Below, piece by piece: positions 8,050-15,154 of a DNA stretch of 64,000 nt. The stretch's first letter is position 1; each line of letters starts with the position of its first letter. The notes below the pieces were generated by a model. It searched no databases. It was not told where the DNA came from and worked only from the letters and a program-made list of their open reading frames with translations. A program made the position numbers and the translations under genes. Origin of the DNA: Mycobacterium szulgai (lineage in GTDB: Bacteria; Actinomycetota; Actinomycetes; Mycobacteriales; Mycobacteriaceae); NCBI RefSeq assembly GCF_002116635.1, contig NZ_LQPW01000148.1, positions 1 through 64,000 of the forward strand, written 5' to 3'.

Positions 8050-8456
8050 CATCGACGGCGATCCTGCTCCGCATCGGGCTGGCGGCGTCATTGGCCGTCA
8101 GCGCTATCAGTCACACCTACCTGTATATCCATGGTTACCAACACATCCCGGCAATCGGCACCGCGTTCTTGGTTCAGGCCAGCGTCTCATTCGCTCTGGC
8201 GCTGCTCATCCTGCTGGGCGGTCCGTGGTGGCTGTGCTGGGGCGCGGCCGCGGTGGCCGGCGGCTCGCTGGTCGCGTTCGGACTGTCTCGGACTGTCGGG
8301 GTCTTCGGCTTTGTCGAGCGGGGCTGGGATCCTGCACCGCACGCGGCACTGAGCGTGGGGGCCGAACTGCTGACCGTGCTGTTGTGTGCCACAGCTCTAC
8401 ACGGCCTCGACCGCAAACGGAGTTCGCGCTTAGCCGTTCATCCCGGGATTACCTGA
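8046..8456 (+). CDS. Small four-helix integral membrane protein
   Basis: The 136-residue hydrophobic protein has about four membrane segments (roughly 5-28, 38-58, 61-84 and 103-123). The first contains the polar run AISHTYLYIHGYQHI, whose histidines could bind a metal or haem. No family recognised with confidence; the size and layout resemble DoxX-like or other small redox membrane proteins. ATG 8046 overlaps the phosphoesterase stop by 4 bases, so it is the last gene of the sigma-Rieske-cupredoxin operon. Confidence 0.7.
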   Translation: MTSTAILLRIGLAASLAVSAISHTYLYIHGYQHIPAIGTAFLVQASVSFALALLILLGGPWWLCWGAAAVAGGSLVAFGLSRTVGVFGFVERGWDPAPHAALSVGAELLTVLLCATALHGLDRKRSSRLAVHPGIT

Positions 8457-8486
8457 CGCCCCCTGGTGCCCTCGTGAAGTAGGCCC

Positions 8487-8640
8487 GACGGTGCCGCCGG
8501 TGGCCCCGGCGGCGCCGGTCGTGGCTAGGCCGCCGGGCCGGCCGGTGCCCCCAGTGCCGCCTCGCCGCCGGCTCCGCCGCAGATCGCGTTTCCGCCGTCG
8601 CCACCCTGACCGCCGTTGCCGCCGCAACTGCTACGGGTGT
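8487..8640 (-). pseudogene. Degenerate PGRS repeat fragment
   Basis: On the minus strand one frame reads CGGNGGQGGDGGNAICGGAGG before a TAG at 8526-8524; the adjoining frame continues with Gly-Thr-Gly-rich triplets (TGGTGRPGG, GAAGATGGTVG). There is no start, PE domain or intact frame. It closely resembles the PGRS tail at the left edge of the window, including the phrase GNAICGGAGG. It is most simply a decayed PE_PGRS remnant or a recombination scar in this 183-base gap. Confidence 0.6.
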
Positions 8641-9821
8641 TATCCCTTTTCCTCAGATGGCACGGATCGGGTGGCGATATTCGGTGCCCGATTGGGCATT
8701 ACCCGAGTCACGTAAGCAATCGCAGCGAGTACCGCGAATCCCGACGCGAACATGGGCAATGCTGCTGCCGACACCCCGGCATGTAGCGCGAGTCCACCAA
8801 GGCTGCTGCCGATGGCGCTACCGAGGTAGATCGCCGACGCATTGACCGCCACGGCAACCGCGCCCCGGTCCGGCGCGCGCTCGAGCAGTAGATGCTGTTG
8901 CGGCGGTGGCGATCCAAAACCCGCGGCGCCCCAAACCGCCACTGCCACACAGAGAACCACGATCACACTGCCCGCGGGCGTGATCGCCGCCATCGCTACG
9001 ATCAACGCCGCCAGGACGACCAGCATCACCCGGGTGGTACTCGACGAGCGGTCGATGAACGGGCCGATCGCGAACGCTCCGATGATCCCGCCGATGCCCC
9101 AAATCCACAGGTACAGAGTCGGATTGGTGATCCCCGCGGTTGCCCGTAACACCGGGGCGATGTATGTGTAGAGGCCGAGGCTGGCAATGTTGAACAGCAC
9201 CGACACCAGCACAATCGGCGTCACCCGCCGGTCCACCAATGTGCCCAGCCGAGCCTTGATCCCGGGTGGTGCGCCGACCTGCAAGCGCGGCATGAATCGC
9301 GCGATGCCGATGGTCGCGACGATGCCGACGGCCGAGAGCAGCCAGAGCGCAGACTGCCACCCCTGTGCCCGCGCCAGCAGCATGCCCAGCGGTACTCCGA
9401 CGACCGTCCCCACGCTAAGCCCACCGAGAATGACCGACAACGCGCGTCCGCGCTGTTCGGGCGACACCAGATAGGCCGCGGCCGCTGCCGCCGTCGGCGA
9501 ATACAGGCCTGCGCCAACACCTGCCACGGCGCGGGACAGCAGCAGCACCGCGAATGATTCCGAGGCGGCGGTGCCGATGTTGCCGATGGTGAACACGATG
9601 ATCGACGCCAGCAGGATCGTCTTGGTACTCAACCTGGTCAGCACCGAGGACAGCAACGGGCCCGACACCGCGTAGCAGAGTGTGAAAACCGTGACCATCT
9701 GTCCGACCATCGACTCGGCGGTGTGCGTCGCGGTTGCGATCTCGGGAATCAGGCCGGAAATGATGAACGTGCCCATGCCGAGCGCGAACGTGCCGACCGC
9801 GAGCAGGAACACTCTGTGCAT
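8640..9821 (-). CDS. Major facilitator superfamily exporter
   Basis: The 393-residue protein has about 12 membrane segments and resembles the DHA1/AraJ drug and sugar efflux group. The motif-C-like stretch SVILGGLSVGTVVGVPLG lies in segment 5, and RAVAGVGAGLYSPTAAAA in segment 4. ATG 9821 overlaps the hemB-like stop by one base (TGATG), so the two are translationally coupled. As the last gene of a compact biosynthetic-looking operon it probably exports the pathway product or an intermediate. Substrate unknown. Confidence 0.88.
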   Translation of the reverse strand: MHRVFLLAVGTFALGMGTFIISGLIPEIATATHTAESMVGQMVTVFTLCYAVSGPLLSSVLTRLSTKTILLASIIVFTIGNIGTAASESFAVLLLSRAVAGVGAGLYSPTAAAAAAYLVSPEQRGRALSVILGGLSVGTVVGVPLGMLLARAQGWQSALWLLSAVGIVATIGIARFMPRLQVGAPPGIKARLGTLVDRRVTPIVLVSVLFNIASLGLYTYIAPVLRATAGITNPTLYLWIWGIGGIIGAFAIGPFIDRSSSTTRVMLVVLAALIVAMAAITPAGSVIVVLCVAVAVWGAAGFGSPPPQQHLLLERAPDRGAVAVAVNASAIYLGSAIGSSLGGLALHAGVSAAALPMFASGFAVLAAIAYVTRVMPNRAPNIATRSVPSEEKG

Positions 9822-10846
9822 CAGAACTCGATCCCGCGCGCGATCGCGTCGGCTACCTCGGTAGCCCAGTAGGTGAGGATGTTGGTGGCCCCGGCGCGGC
9901 GGATTGCCAGCAGGGATTCGCGGATTGCCTCTTCGCGGTTCAGCAGCCCTTGTGCGGCCGCCGCTTCGACCATCGCATACTCGCCGGACACCTGATAGGC
10001 GGCCACCGGAAGGTGAACCAGTTCGGCCACTTTGGCGATGATGTCCAGGTAAGGCAGGGCCGGCTTGACCATGACGATGTCGGCGCCCTCGTCGACATCC
10101 AGCAGGACTTCGCGGATCGACTCCCTGATGTTGCCCGGGTACTGCTGATAAGTGCGGCGGTTGCCGACCAGTGAGGACTCCACCGCCACGCGGAACGGGG
10201 AATAGAACGTAGATGCGTACTTCACGGCGTAGGCCATCAACGTGACCGACTGATACCCGGCGGCGTCGAGCCCGCTGCGGATCGCACCGATCTGGCCGTC
10301 CATCATGCCGCTGGGCGCGACGACATGGGCACCGGCTTCGGCTTGTGCCACAGCCACTTCGGTGAACCGGATGACGCTCGGGTCGTTGTCGACTTCGCCA
10401 TTGGCATCGAGAACACCACTGTGTCCGTGAGTCGTGTATTCGTCGAGGTTGATGTCGGCCATGACGACGGTCTGGTCGCCGACCTCGCGGACCACGGCCC
10501 GCAGCGCCCGCTGCATTATTCCGTTCGGATCCGACGCCTCCGAGCCGATTTCGTCCTTGGTCGACGGGATGCCGAAGAGCATGACGCCGCCGCATCCGAC
10601 CGCCGCGGCGGTGGCCGCAGCCTGTACGGCCGACTCCACCGAGTGCTGGAACACACCCGGCATCGAGCGGATCTCGCGCGGCCGGTCGATGCCGTCGCGA
10701 ACCATGATGGGCTGGATAAAAGCGGCCGGAACCAGCTGCACCTCGGCGGTCAGCCGGCGCAGGGCCGGTGTCCGTCGTAGCCGCCGCGGCCGATGCGGAT
10801 TGGCTTCCGTCGACAGCGCCTCCCTGCCGTGGAACGAAATACTCAT
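9821..10846 (-). CDS. Porphobilinogen synthase (ALA dehydratase)-like enzyme, divergent paralogue
   Basis: The 341-residue protein has the HemB fold throughout. Both Schiff-base lysines are present: Lys209 in LMAYAVKYAS and Lys261 in MVKPALPYLD. The segment that holds three zinc-binding cysteines in zinc-type enzymes reads DINLDEYTTHGHSG (131-144) and has no cysteine, so a zinc site of that type is absent. The operon contains no other haem gene. The enzyme may condense two 5-aminolevulinate molecules, or a related amino ketone, for a secondary product. ATG 10846 overlaps the upstream stop by 4 bases. It could instead be the cell's only HemB, which a genome search would settle. Confidence 0.88.
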   Translation of the reverse strand: MSISFHGREALSTEANPHRPRRLRRTPALRRLTAEVQLVPAAFIQPIMVRDGIDRPREIRSMPGVFQHSVESAVQAAATAAAVGCGGVMLFGIPSTKDEIGSEASDPNGIMQRALRAVVREVGDQTVVMADINLDEYTTHGHSGVLDANGEVDNDPSVIRFTEVAVAQAEAGAHVVAPSGMMDGQIGAIRSGLDAAGYQSVTLMAYAVKYASTFYSPFRVAVESSLVGNRRTYQQYPGNIRESIREVLLDVDEGADIVMVKPALPYLDIIAKVAELVHLPVAAYQVSGEYAMVEAAAAQGLLNREEAIRESLLAIRRAGATNILTYWATEVADAIARGIEF

Positions 10847-11661
10847 ACGGGATGCTCCTGTTCGATGCGGTTGGAGGCGAACACAGAATCGATGTGGTCC
10901 ACGACAGCCGCGTCGGGACGGGCGAACCAGTAGCCGACGTCGGTTCGCGCGGTGCAGCGCAGCGCGCGCAGCCGCACCTCCGTTTCTGCCGACTTCAGCA
11001 GCAGCCCAAGCGGGTCCAGGACCGGCAAGCCCGCCACTTCACGGACTTGGTAATGCCACACGATTTCTGCCGGCAGGCCTGTGGCGGGCAGGATGACCTG
11101 GGCGCCGGCCGCGCGGGCGCGCGCTGCGGCCTCGGCGAACTCGCTGAGGAACTGGTCGGGATCGCCGGCGATCGCTGAGGTGGTGGCCGAGATGCTGCCC
11201 GGAACCAGTTCGTAACTCGCCAACAGGTGGTCGGTCCGGTAGCGGCGGACATTCTCGATTATCGGCTCCTTCAGGCAGGGCACCATGCCGATGAAGCTGT
11301 ACCGGACATCCTGCTGGGCACAGTAATTGGATGCCGTCCTGGTCAGACCCAAGGTCGGTATCGTCGCCAAGGCGCGGGCGTTGGTCAGCCCCGGGTCCTG
11401 GCCTGCGGCGATCACCCAGGCGTCGTATCCGTCCCGCTCGGCTTGGGCCGCCGTCTCGGCGAAGTACTGACTGAAGCGCAGCGCGACCACACCGTATTGC
11501 ACGTAGTCGTAAGGTGTTTCGTAGTCGTAGGTGCGCCGCGGCAGGGTATGGATGACCACGTCCGTCCCGGGATCGACGACCGCTTCAATGTGCTGCTCGT
11601 ACCAGTCGTCGAGTGCTGGCATGCGTCCTTTGACGATGTGCTTTTGCAACCAGATCTTCAT
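10843..11661 (-). CDS. Asp/Glu/hydantoin racemase superfamily protein lacking the usual catalytic cysteines
   Basis: The 272-residue protein resembles hydantoin racemases: a first-half active-site loop VIAAGQDPGL (83-92) and a second-half loop VILPATGLP (189-197). In active racemases each loop carries a cysteine (near the first DPG-type motif, and GCAGM in the second), but here both positions appear to be Ala. It may therefore be a lyase, isomerase or binding protein with a different mechanism. The N-terminus (MKIWLQKHIVKGRMPALDDWYEQH) is longer than usual. It overlaps both neighbours by 4 bases in the HemB-like operon. Confidence 0.7.
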   Translation of the reverse strand: MKIWLQKHIVKGRMPALDDWYEQHIEAVVDPGTDVVIHTLPRRTYDYETPYDYVQYGVVALRFSQYFAETAAQAERDGYDAWVIAAGQDPGLTNARALATIPTLGLTRTASNYCAQQDVRYSFIGMVPCLKEPIIENVRRYRTDHLLASYELVPGSISATTSAIAGDPDQFLSEFAEAAARARAAGAQVILPATGLPAEIVWHYQVREVAGLPVLDPLGLLLKSAETEVRLRALRCTARTDVGYWFARPDAAVVDHIDSVFASNRIEQEHPV

Positions 11662-12860
11662 CGCAGTCCTGCCTGTAGGGGTAGGGGAGTATCCAGGAGT
11701 GAGGCTTCGATCAAGAATCGCCGTGCTTTGTCACGGTCGCCGGCCAGGCTCGCGATATCGTCCAAATGCGTTGTGAGCGAAACACTGTCGTTGTCCTGTA
11801 AGCCGCGCACTCGGCGTTCGGTGCGCGGTATGACATGGTCGAGCAGGTATTGGCGGCGGGTTTCGGCGATGTCGGCGACGACGGACTTGTCGACTCGCCT
11901 GTGCAGCCAATCGGCCAGGGCGGGCATCAGCGCAAACGCGTCGTGCAGGCCCGAGTTCATGTTGAGACCACCGGCCGTCGACGTCACATGCGCCGCGTCG
12001 CCGATCACCAGGACCGGGCCGAGGCTGGACAGGTAGGAATCCACCACGCCACGGCCAAGCTGATAGCTTTCGATGCGGTCGATGGCGAGATCGTCTGCGG
12101 CCCAAGGTGTTGCATCGGCGATGGCCTGAGCGACCCGGACCGCATCGGGCCGATCGCCGATGGACCTCACGATGACGCGAGTATCGGCGGCCATACGCAG
12201 TGTGCTGAGGCCGTCGCCGTCGCCACGGAAGTAACACAGCCCCGAGAGGGGTTGGGCAGCCGATGCCGGCAGTAGCGCGGCGAGATCCGCTCGGGCGTAG
12301 GCGCGAAGCGCAGCCGTCGGATAGCTGCGGACCGCCAGTGCGATCCCGGCCCGCCGGCGCGTCAGTGAATGTGAGCCGTCGCATCCGATGACCACGTCGG
12401 CGGTGGTGGTGTGGCGCCGGGAATCCGTGGCTAGAACGGTGACGCTGGGCAGTTCCGGGTCGAGGTCGACCACGGCTGCACCGCAGCGCAATTCGATTGC
12501 GGGATTGCCGGCGATCAGGTCGGCCGCCCGATCCAGTAGCGCCTGCTGGTCGAGATGGATGCGGAACGGGTGCTTCGTCAGCTCGCTGAGCAACCGGTAG
12601 TCAAGCTCCGCGAGAATGTCGGCGCGGTTGTCGCGCCACTGCAGCGAAGCCACGGTGATCGCCCCGGGCACGGCGGCCAAGTCGATGTCCATGGTCTGCA
12701 ACAGATCCAATGTCGACGGATGGAACGTGGCTGCATGCGACGTCGTCACCAGCTCGTCGTTGCGCTCGAGCAGTGTCACCTCGACGTCGTTTCTTGCCAG
12801 CAGCAGCGCGGCGACCACGCCCACCGGGCCCGCGCCCACGATTACCGCATGCGGCTTCAT
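11658..12860 (-). CDS. Class A FAD-dependent monooxygenase (PHBH family)
   Basis: The 400-residue protein carries the three signature motifs of aromatic-ring hydroxylases: VIVGAGPVGVVAALLLARND at the N-terminus (FAD), the DG motif in VVIGCDGSHSLTRRRAG, and the GD motif in LVIGDAAHVTSTAGGLNMN. It should use NAD(P)H and oxygen to hydroxylate a ring compound. In this operon a pyrrole made by the HemB-like enzyme is a reasonable guess at substrate. ATG 12860 was chosen at the start of the FAD strand and overlaps the upstream stop by 4 bases. Confidence 0.9.
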   Translation of the reverse strand: MKPHAVIVGAGPVGVVAALLLARNDVEVTLLERNDELVTTSHAATFHPSTLDLLQTMDIDLAAVPGAITVASLQWRDNRADILAELDYRLLSELTKHPFRIHLDQQALLDRAADLIAGNPAIELRCGAAVVDLDPELPSVTVLATDSRRHTTTADVVIGCDGSHSLTRRRAGIALAVRSYPTAALRAYARADLAALLPASAAQPLSGLCYFRGDGDGLSTLRMAADTRVIVRSIGDRPDAVRVAQAIADATPWAADDLAIDRIESYQLGRGVVDSYLSSLGPVLVIGDAAHVTSTAGGLNMNSGLHDAFALMPALADWLHRRVDKSVVADIAETRRQYLLDHVIPRTERRVRGLQDNDSVSLTTHLDDIASLAGDRDKARRFLIEASLLDTPLPLQAGLR

Positions 12861-13612
12861 TGCAGCCGAGCCAGCGGATCCGGGTCGTTCAAGGTGAGCC
12901 GCAGCCAGTCCACGCTGCACGAATTCGTCGTGAAGAACTCTTGGCCGGCGAACGCGTGGGTGAGGGCGGCCACGGCCTCGCGGGTATGTATCCCGGTGCC
13001 GAGAAACAAGATAGGCGTGCCTGTGCGCCGCGAATTGAAGGCATCGTGGACGGCGGCCGTGATGTCTTCGGTGCGCAGACCATACGGCGACGCAGCGACA
13101 GTGCCGGTGCGGCTATCCACTACGTTGATCACTGAGCTGATTCGCAAACCCGCACTGTCCCAGTAGCTTTTGGAGAGCTCGGTGAGCCAATCCGCATAGG
13201 GCGACGCGATGGTGATGGTGTCGATGTGCCGGTGGCGCAGCCAGCCGACGACCGCTACGGTCGTCGACACGGCTAGTGCGCCGACGCGCTCCGAAGACCT
13301 GCGGCACGCGCACAGGTCGGGCCCGAAACCCTGAAGGTAGTGATTGCCACTGCAGCAGGCCACGATCGCGTGCAGCGGCATGTCGCCGAAACTGGCCAAA
13401 CGCGAGGGCAATTCAGCGGCGTAGTGATCGAGGCGCTGCCGCAACGGCAGGTCGCTGTGTACCCCGTAGCGGGTCGTAGAGAAGGCGAATGTATGGCCGC
13501 CGAGGGCCAGATAGTCGTCTTCTACCGCCGTGTTGGCCGGTGGCACCACCAGACCGACGCGCGGTTTGCGCCGTTGTACGCCCCCTGGACCCCCGCGCCC
13601 ATCGGTTGCCAC
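12857..13612 (-). CDS. Maleate isomerase / arylmalonate decarboxylase-like protein
   Basis: The 251-residue protein belongs to the Asp/Glu racemase superfamily in the maleate isomerase group. The hallmark VGLVVPPANTAVEDDY lies near residue 20, with a first active-site cysteine in AIVACCSGNHYLQG (Cys86 or Cys87) and a second in TTNSCSVDW (about residue 232). Family members isomerise or decarboxylate dicarboxylic acids, which would suit ring-cleavage products or a pyrrole acetate. GTG 13612 has a purine-rich AAAGG about 9 bases upstream. It is the first gene of the minus-strand operon and is divergent from the small peptide gene. Confidence 0.78.
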   Translation of the reverse strand: MATDGRGGPGGVQRRKPRVGLVVPPANTAVEDDYLALGGHTFAFSTTRYGVHSDLPLRQRLDHYAAELPSRLASFGDMPLHAIVACCSGNHYLQGFGPDLCACRRSSERVGALAVSTTVAVVGWLRHRHIDTITIASPYADWLTELSKSYWDSAGLRISSVINVVDSRTGTVAASPYGLRTEDITAAVHDAFNSRRTGTPILFLGTGIHTREAVAALTHAFAGQEFFTTNSCSVDWLRLTLNDPDPLARLQ

Positions 13613-13800
13613 GACCGAACCTTTCGGGATTTAGGCCGCCTTCACAACTGGTTGCGCTGGGAAGTGTACGGCCTTTCGCCCATCGGGTGTGCAATTTGTC
13701 CGTCAACCGGCGTCTTCTTGACGCTTGTGCCCGTATTGCCCGGGGTCCTCGCCTGGCTAATCTTTGCGCCATCGCAAGGGCAACCCGGAAGGAGGTGATT

Positions 13801-13881
13801 ATGTCCCACGACCTTCTTTTCGGCGAGGTCGAGGCTTTGTATTCCGCCAACGTACTTCGTGCCGACGAGCTGACCGAATGA
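13801..13881 (+). CDS. 26-residue peptide with a near-consensus ribosome binding site
   Basis: A short frame starts with ATG at 13801 and stops with TGA at 13881. Positions 13789-13800 read AAGGAGGTGATT, matching the complement of the 16S 3' end at 11 of 12 positions, with the core GGAGG 5 bases before the ATG. The peptide is acidic, begins MSHDLLFGEVEALY and ends RADELTE. A perfect 11-bp hairpin lies 23 bases downstream. It is divergent from the HemB-like operon across a 188-base gap. It may be a small regulatory protein, a modified-peptide precursor or a leader peptide; no family recognised. Confidence 0.5.
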   Translation: MSHDLLFGEVEALYSANVLRADELTE

Positions 13882-13904
13882 TCGGTATGCCACTCGAGCC
13901 GCGC

Positions 13905-13940
13905 GCGGGGATCTCGTCAGCGCCGATCTGAGATCCCCGC
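13905..13940. terminator. Strong stem-loop between convergent genes
   Basis: GCGGGGATCTC (13905-13915) pairs exactly with GAGATCCCCGC (13930-13940) around a 14-base loop. It sits between the peptide gene (+) and the lipoprotein gene (-), so it could terminate either. There is no T-run, as is common for mycobacterial terminators. Confidence 0.65.
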
Positions 13941-13960
13941 CGCAACCACATCCATCCCGG

Positions 13961-14452
13961 CTACGGGCAGGTGGCGTCGACCTCGAACGTCTTGCTGACC
14001 TGTTGCCCGGCATTGTCAACGCCGGTGGCGGTGCCGGTGATCTTGTAGGCGTTACCGGTTTTTGTCGCGGTGGCGCTGTTACCGGGCGCGCCCTCGGTGA
14101 AGCTGAGGACAACCCCGTCCACCGTGCCGAGTCCGGCGGTGTGCACTGCCGACGCGTCCTGCTCGAGGCCGACGATGACGCCGGTGAGCATGTCGCCGAC
14201 CGCGATGGAGAACCTGCCCTCATTCGTCGAGCACACCACTGGGCCACTGACGTTCTGCTGCTGACCGCCGACGATGACCTTGGTTTCCCCCGACGCCGCC
14301 GGAGTGCTGCTGGATGCGGGGGCCGAACTCGTGGCCGCACTGGACGCGCTCGTCGAGCTCGATGACGGACCCGAGTTCTTGTCGCTGGAGCAGCCCGCCA
14401 TGCCCGCAATGACGGTCGCCGCGCTGACGGCGATCAACAACTCACGCTCCAC
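13961..14452 (-). CDS. LpqH (19-kDa antigen) family lipoprotein
   Basis: The 163-residue protein has a lipoprotein signal (IAGMAGC, acylated Cys21), a Ser/Thr/Ala-rich linker and a compact beta domain. The phrases VVCSTNEGRFSIAVGD, SATATKTGNAYKITGTATGVD and a C-terminal cysteine line up closely with the M. tuberculosis 19-kDa lipoprotein as I remember it. The two cysteines of the domain should form a disulfide. GTG 14452 is preceded by GAGGAG at normal spacing. Family members are surface lipoproteins and TLR2 agonists. This is likely one of several LpqH-type paralogues. Confidence 0.88.
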   Translation of the reverse strand: MERELLIAVSAATVIAGMAGCSSDKNSGPSSSSTSASSAATSSAPASSSTPAASGETKVIVGGQQQNVSGPVVCSTNEGRFSIAVGDMLTGVIVGLEQDASAVHTAGLGTVDGVVLSFTEGAPGNSATATKTGNAYKITGTATGVDNAGQQVSKTFEVDATCP

Positions 14453-14544
14453 CAGGTTCTCCTCACTTGTCGGTCTACATCCGCGAGATCGGCGGATCTA
14501 GTGAAGCAGTATGTATGGCCGCACAGCTGCGGTACAGATGATCT

Positions 14545-15153
14545 TTAGCTACTGCGCAGGTTCTCGATGAACCGTTGGGTCTCCGCCCAGGTGGGCAGCA
14601 GCCCGCAAGCGCGCACTTCCTCGAAGCCGGGGGCGGCGGCATCGCGGTCGGACAGGCTGGGCCGAGCACCGTCGACCAGCGGCCAGTCGATCGCCAGGGC
14701 CGGATCGGTGGCGCAGATGGTGTGCTCGCGCTGCGGGTTGTATTCGGCCGAGCACAGATACATCACGGTCGAATTGTCTTGCAGCGCAAGGAAACCATGC
14801 GCGAGCCCTTCGGATATGTAGATCGTGCGCCGGTCCCTGTCGTCCAGCAGCACCGAGTCCCATTGGCCGAAGGTCGGTGAGCCAACCCGGATGTCGACGA
14901 CGACGTCGAACACCGAACCGGACACACACGTGACGTATTTGGCTTGACTGGGTGGCAGCTGGGCGAAGTGCAGACCGCGCAGCACGCCCGCCGACGACAC
15001 CGAACAGTTGGCTTGGCGGACATCCAACCGGTGACCGGCGAATGCGGCGAAGCCGTGGTCAGTGATCCATTCGAAGAACAGTCCGCGCGAATCGCCGTGC
15101 ACGGTCGGTGTGATTTCCCAGGCACCCGGGACGCCGAGTTCGCGTACCTTCAT
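14545..15153 (-). CDS. rmlC: dTDP-4-dehydrorhamnose 3,5-epimerase
   Basis: Third enzyme of dTDP-L-rhamnose synthesis, needed for the rhamnose linker between peptidoglycan and arabinogalactan. The 202-residue protein has the cupin motifs RGLHFA (catalytic histidine), SVFDVVVDIRVGSPTFGQW and GLAHGFLAL. It follows rmlB with a single base between the rmlB stop and the ATG at 15153, as in Rv3464-Rv3465 of M. tuberculosis. Confidence 0.96.
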   Translation of the reverse strand: MKVRELGVPGAWEITPTVHGDSRGLFFEWITDHGFAAFAGHRLDVRQANCSVSSAGVLRGLHFAQLPPSQAKYVTCVSGSVFDVVVDIRVGSPTFGQWDSVLLDDRDRRTIYISEGLAHGFLALQDNSTVMYLCSAEYNPQREHTICATDPALAIDWPLVDGARPSLSDRDAAAPGFEEVRACGLLPTWAETQRFIENLRSS

Positions 15154-15154
15154 G

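Noticed and set aside
13801..13881. The short peptide as a PQQ or mycofactocin precursor
   Set aside because: Its EV...Y.AN pattern is weak, the spacing differs from PqqA, and no radical SAM or recognition-domain gene is nearby.
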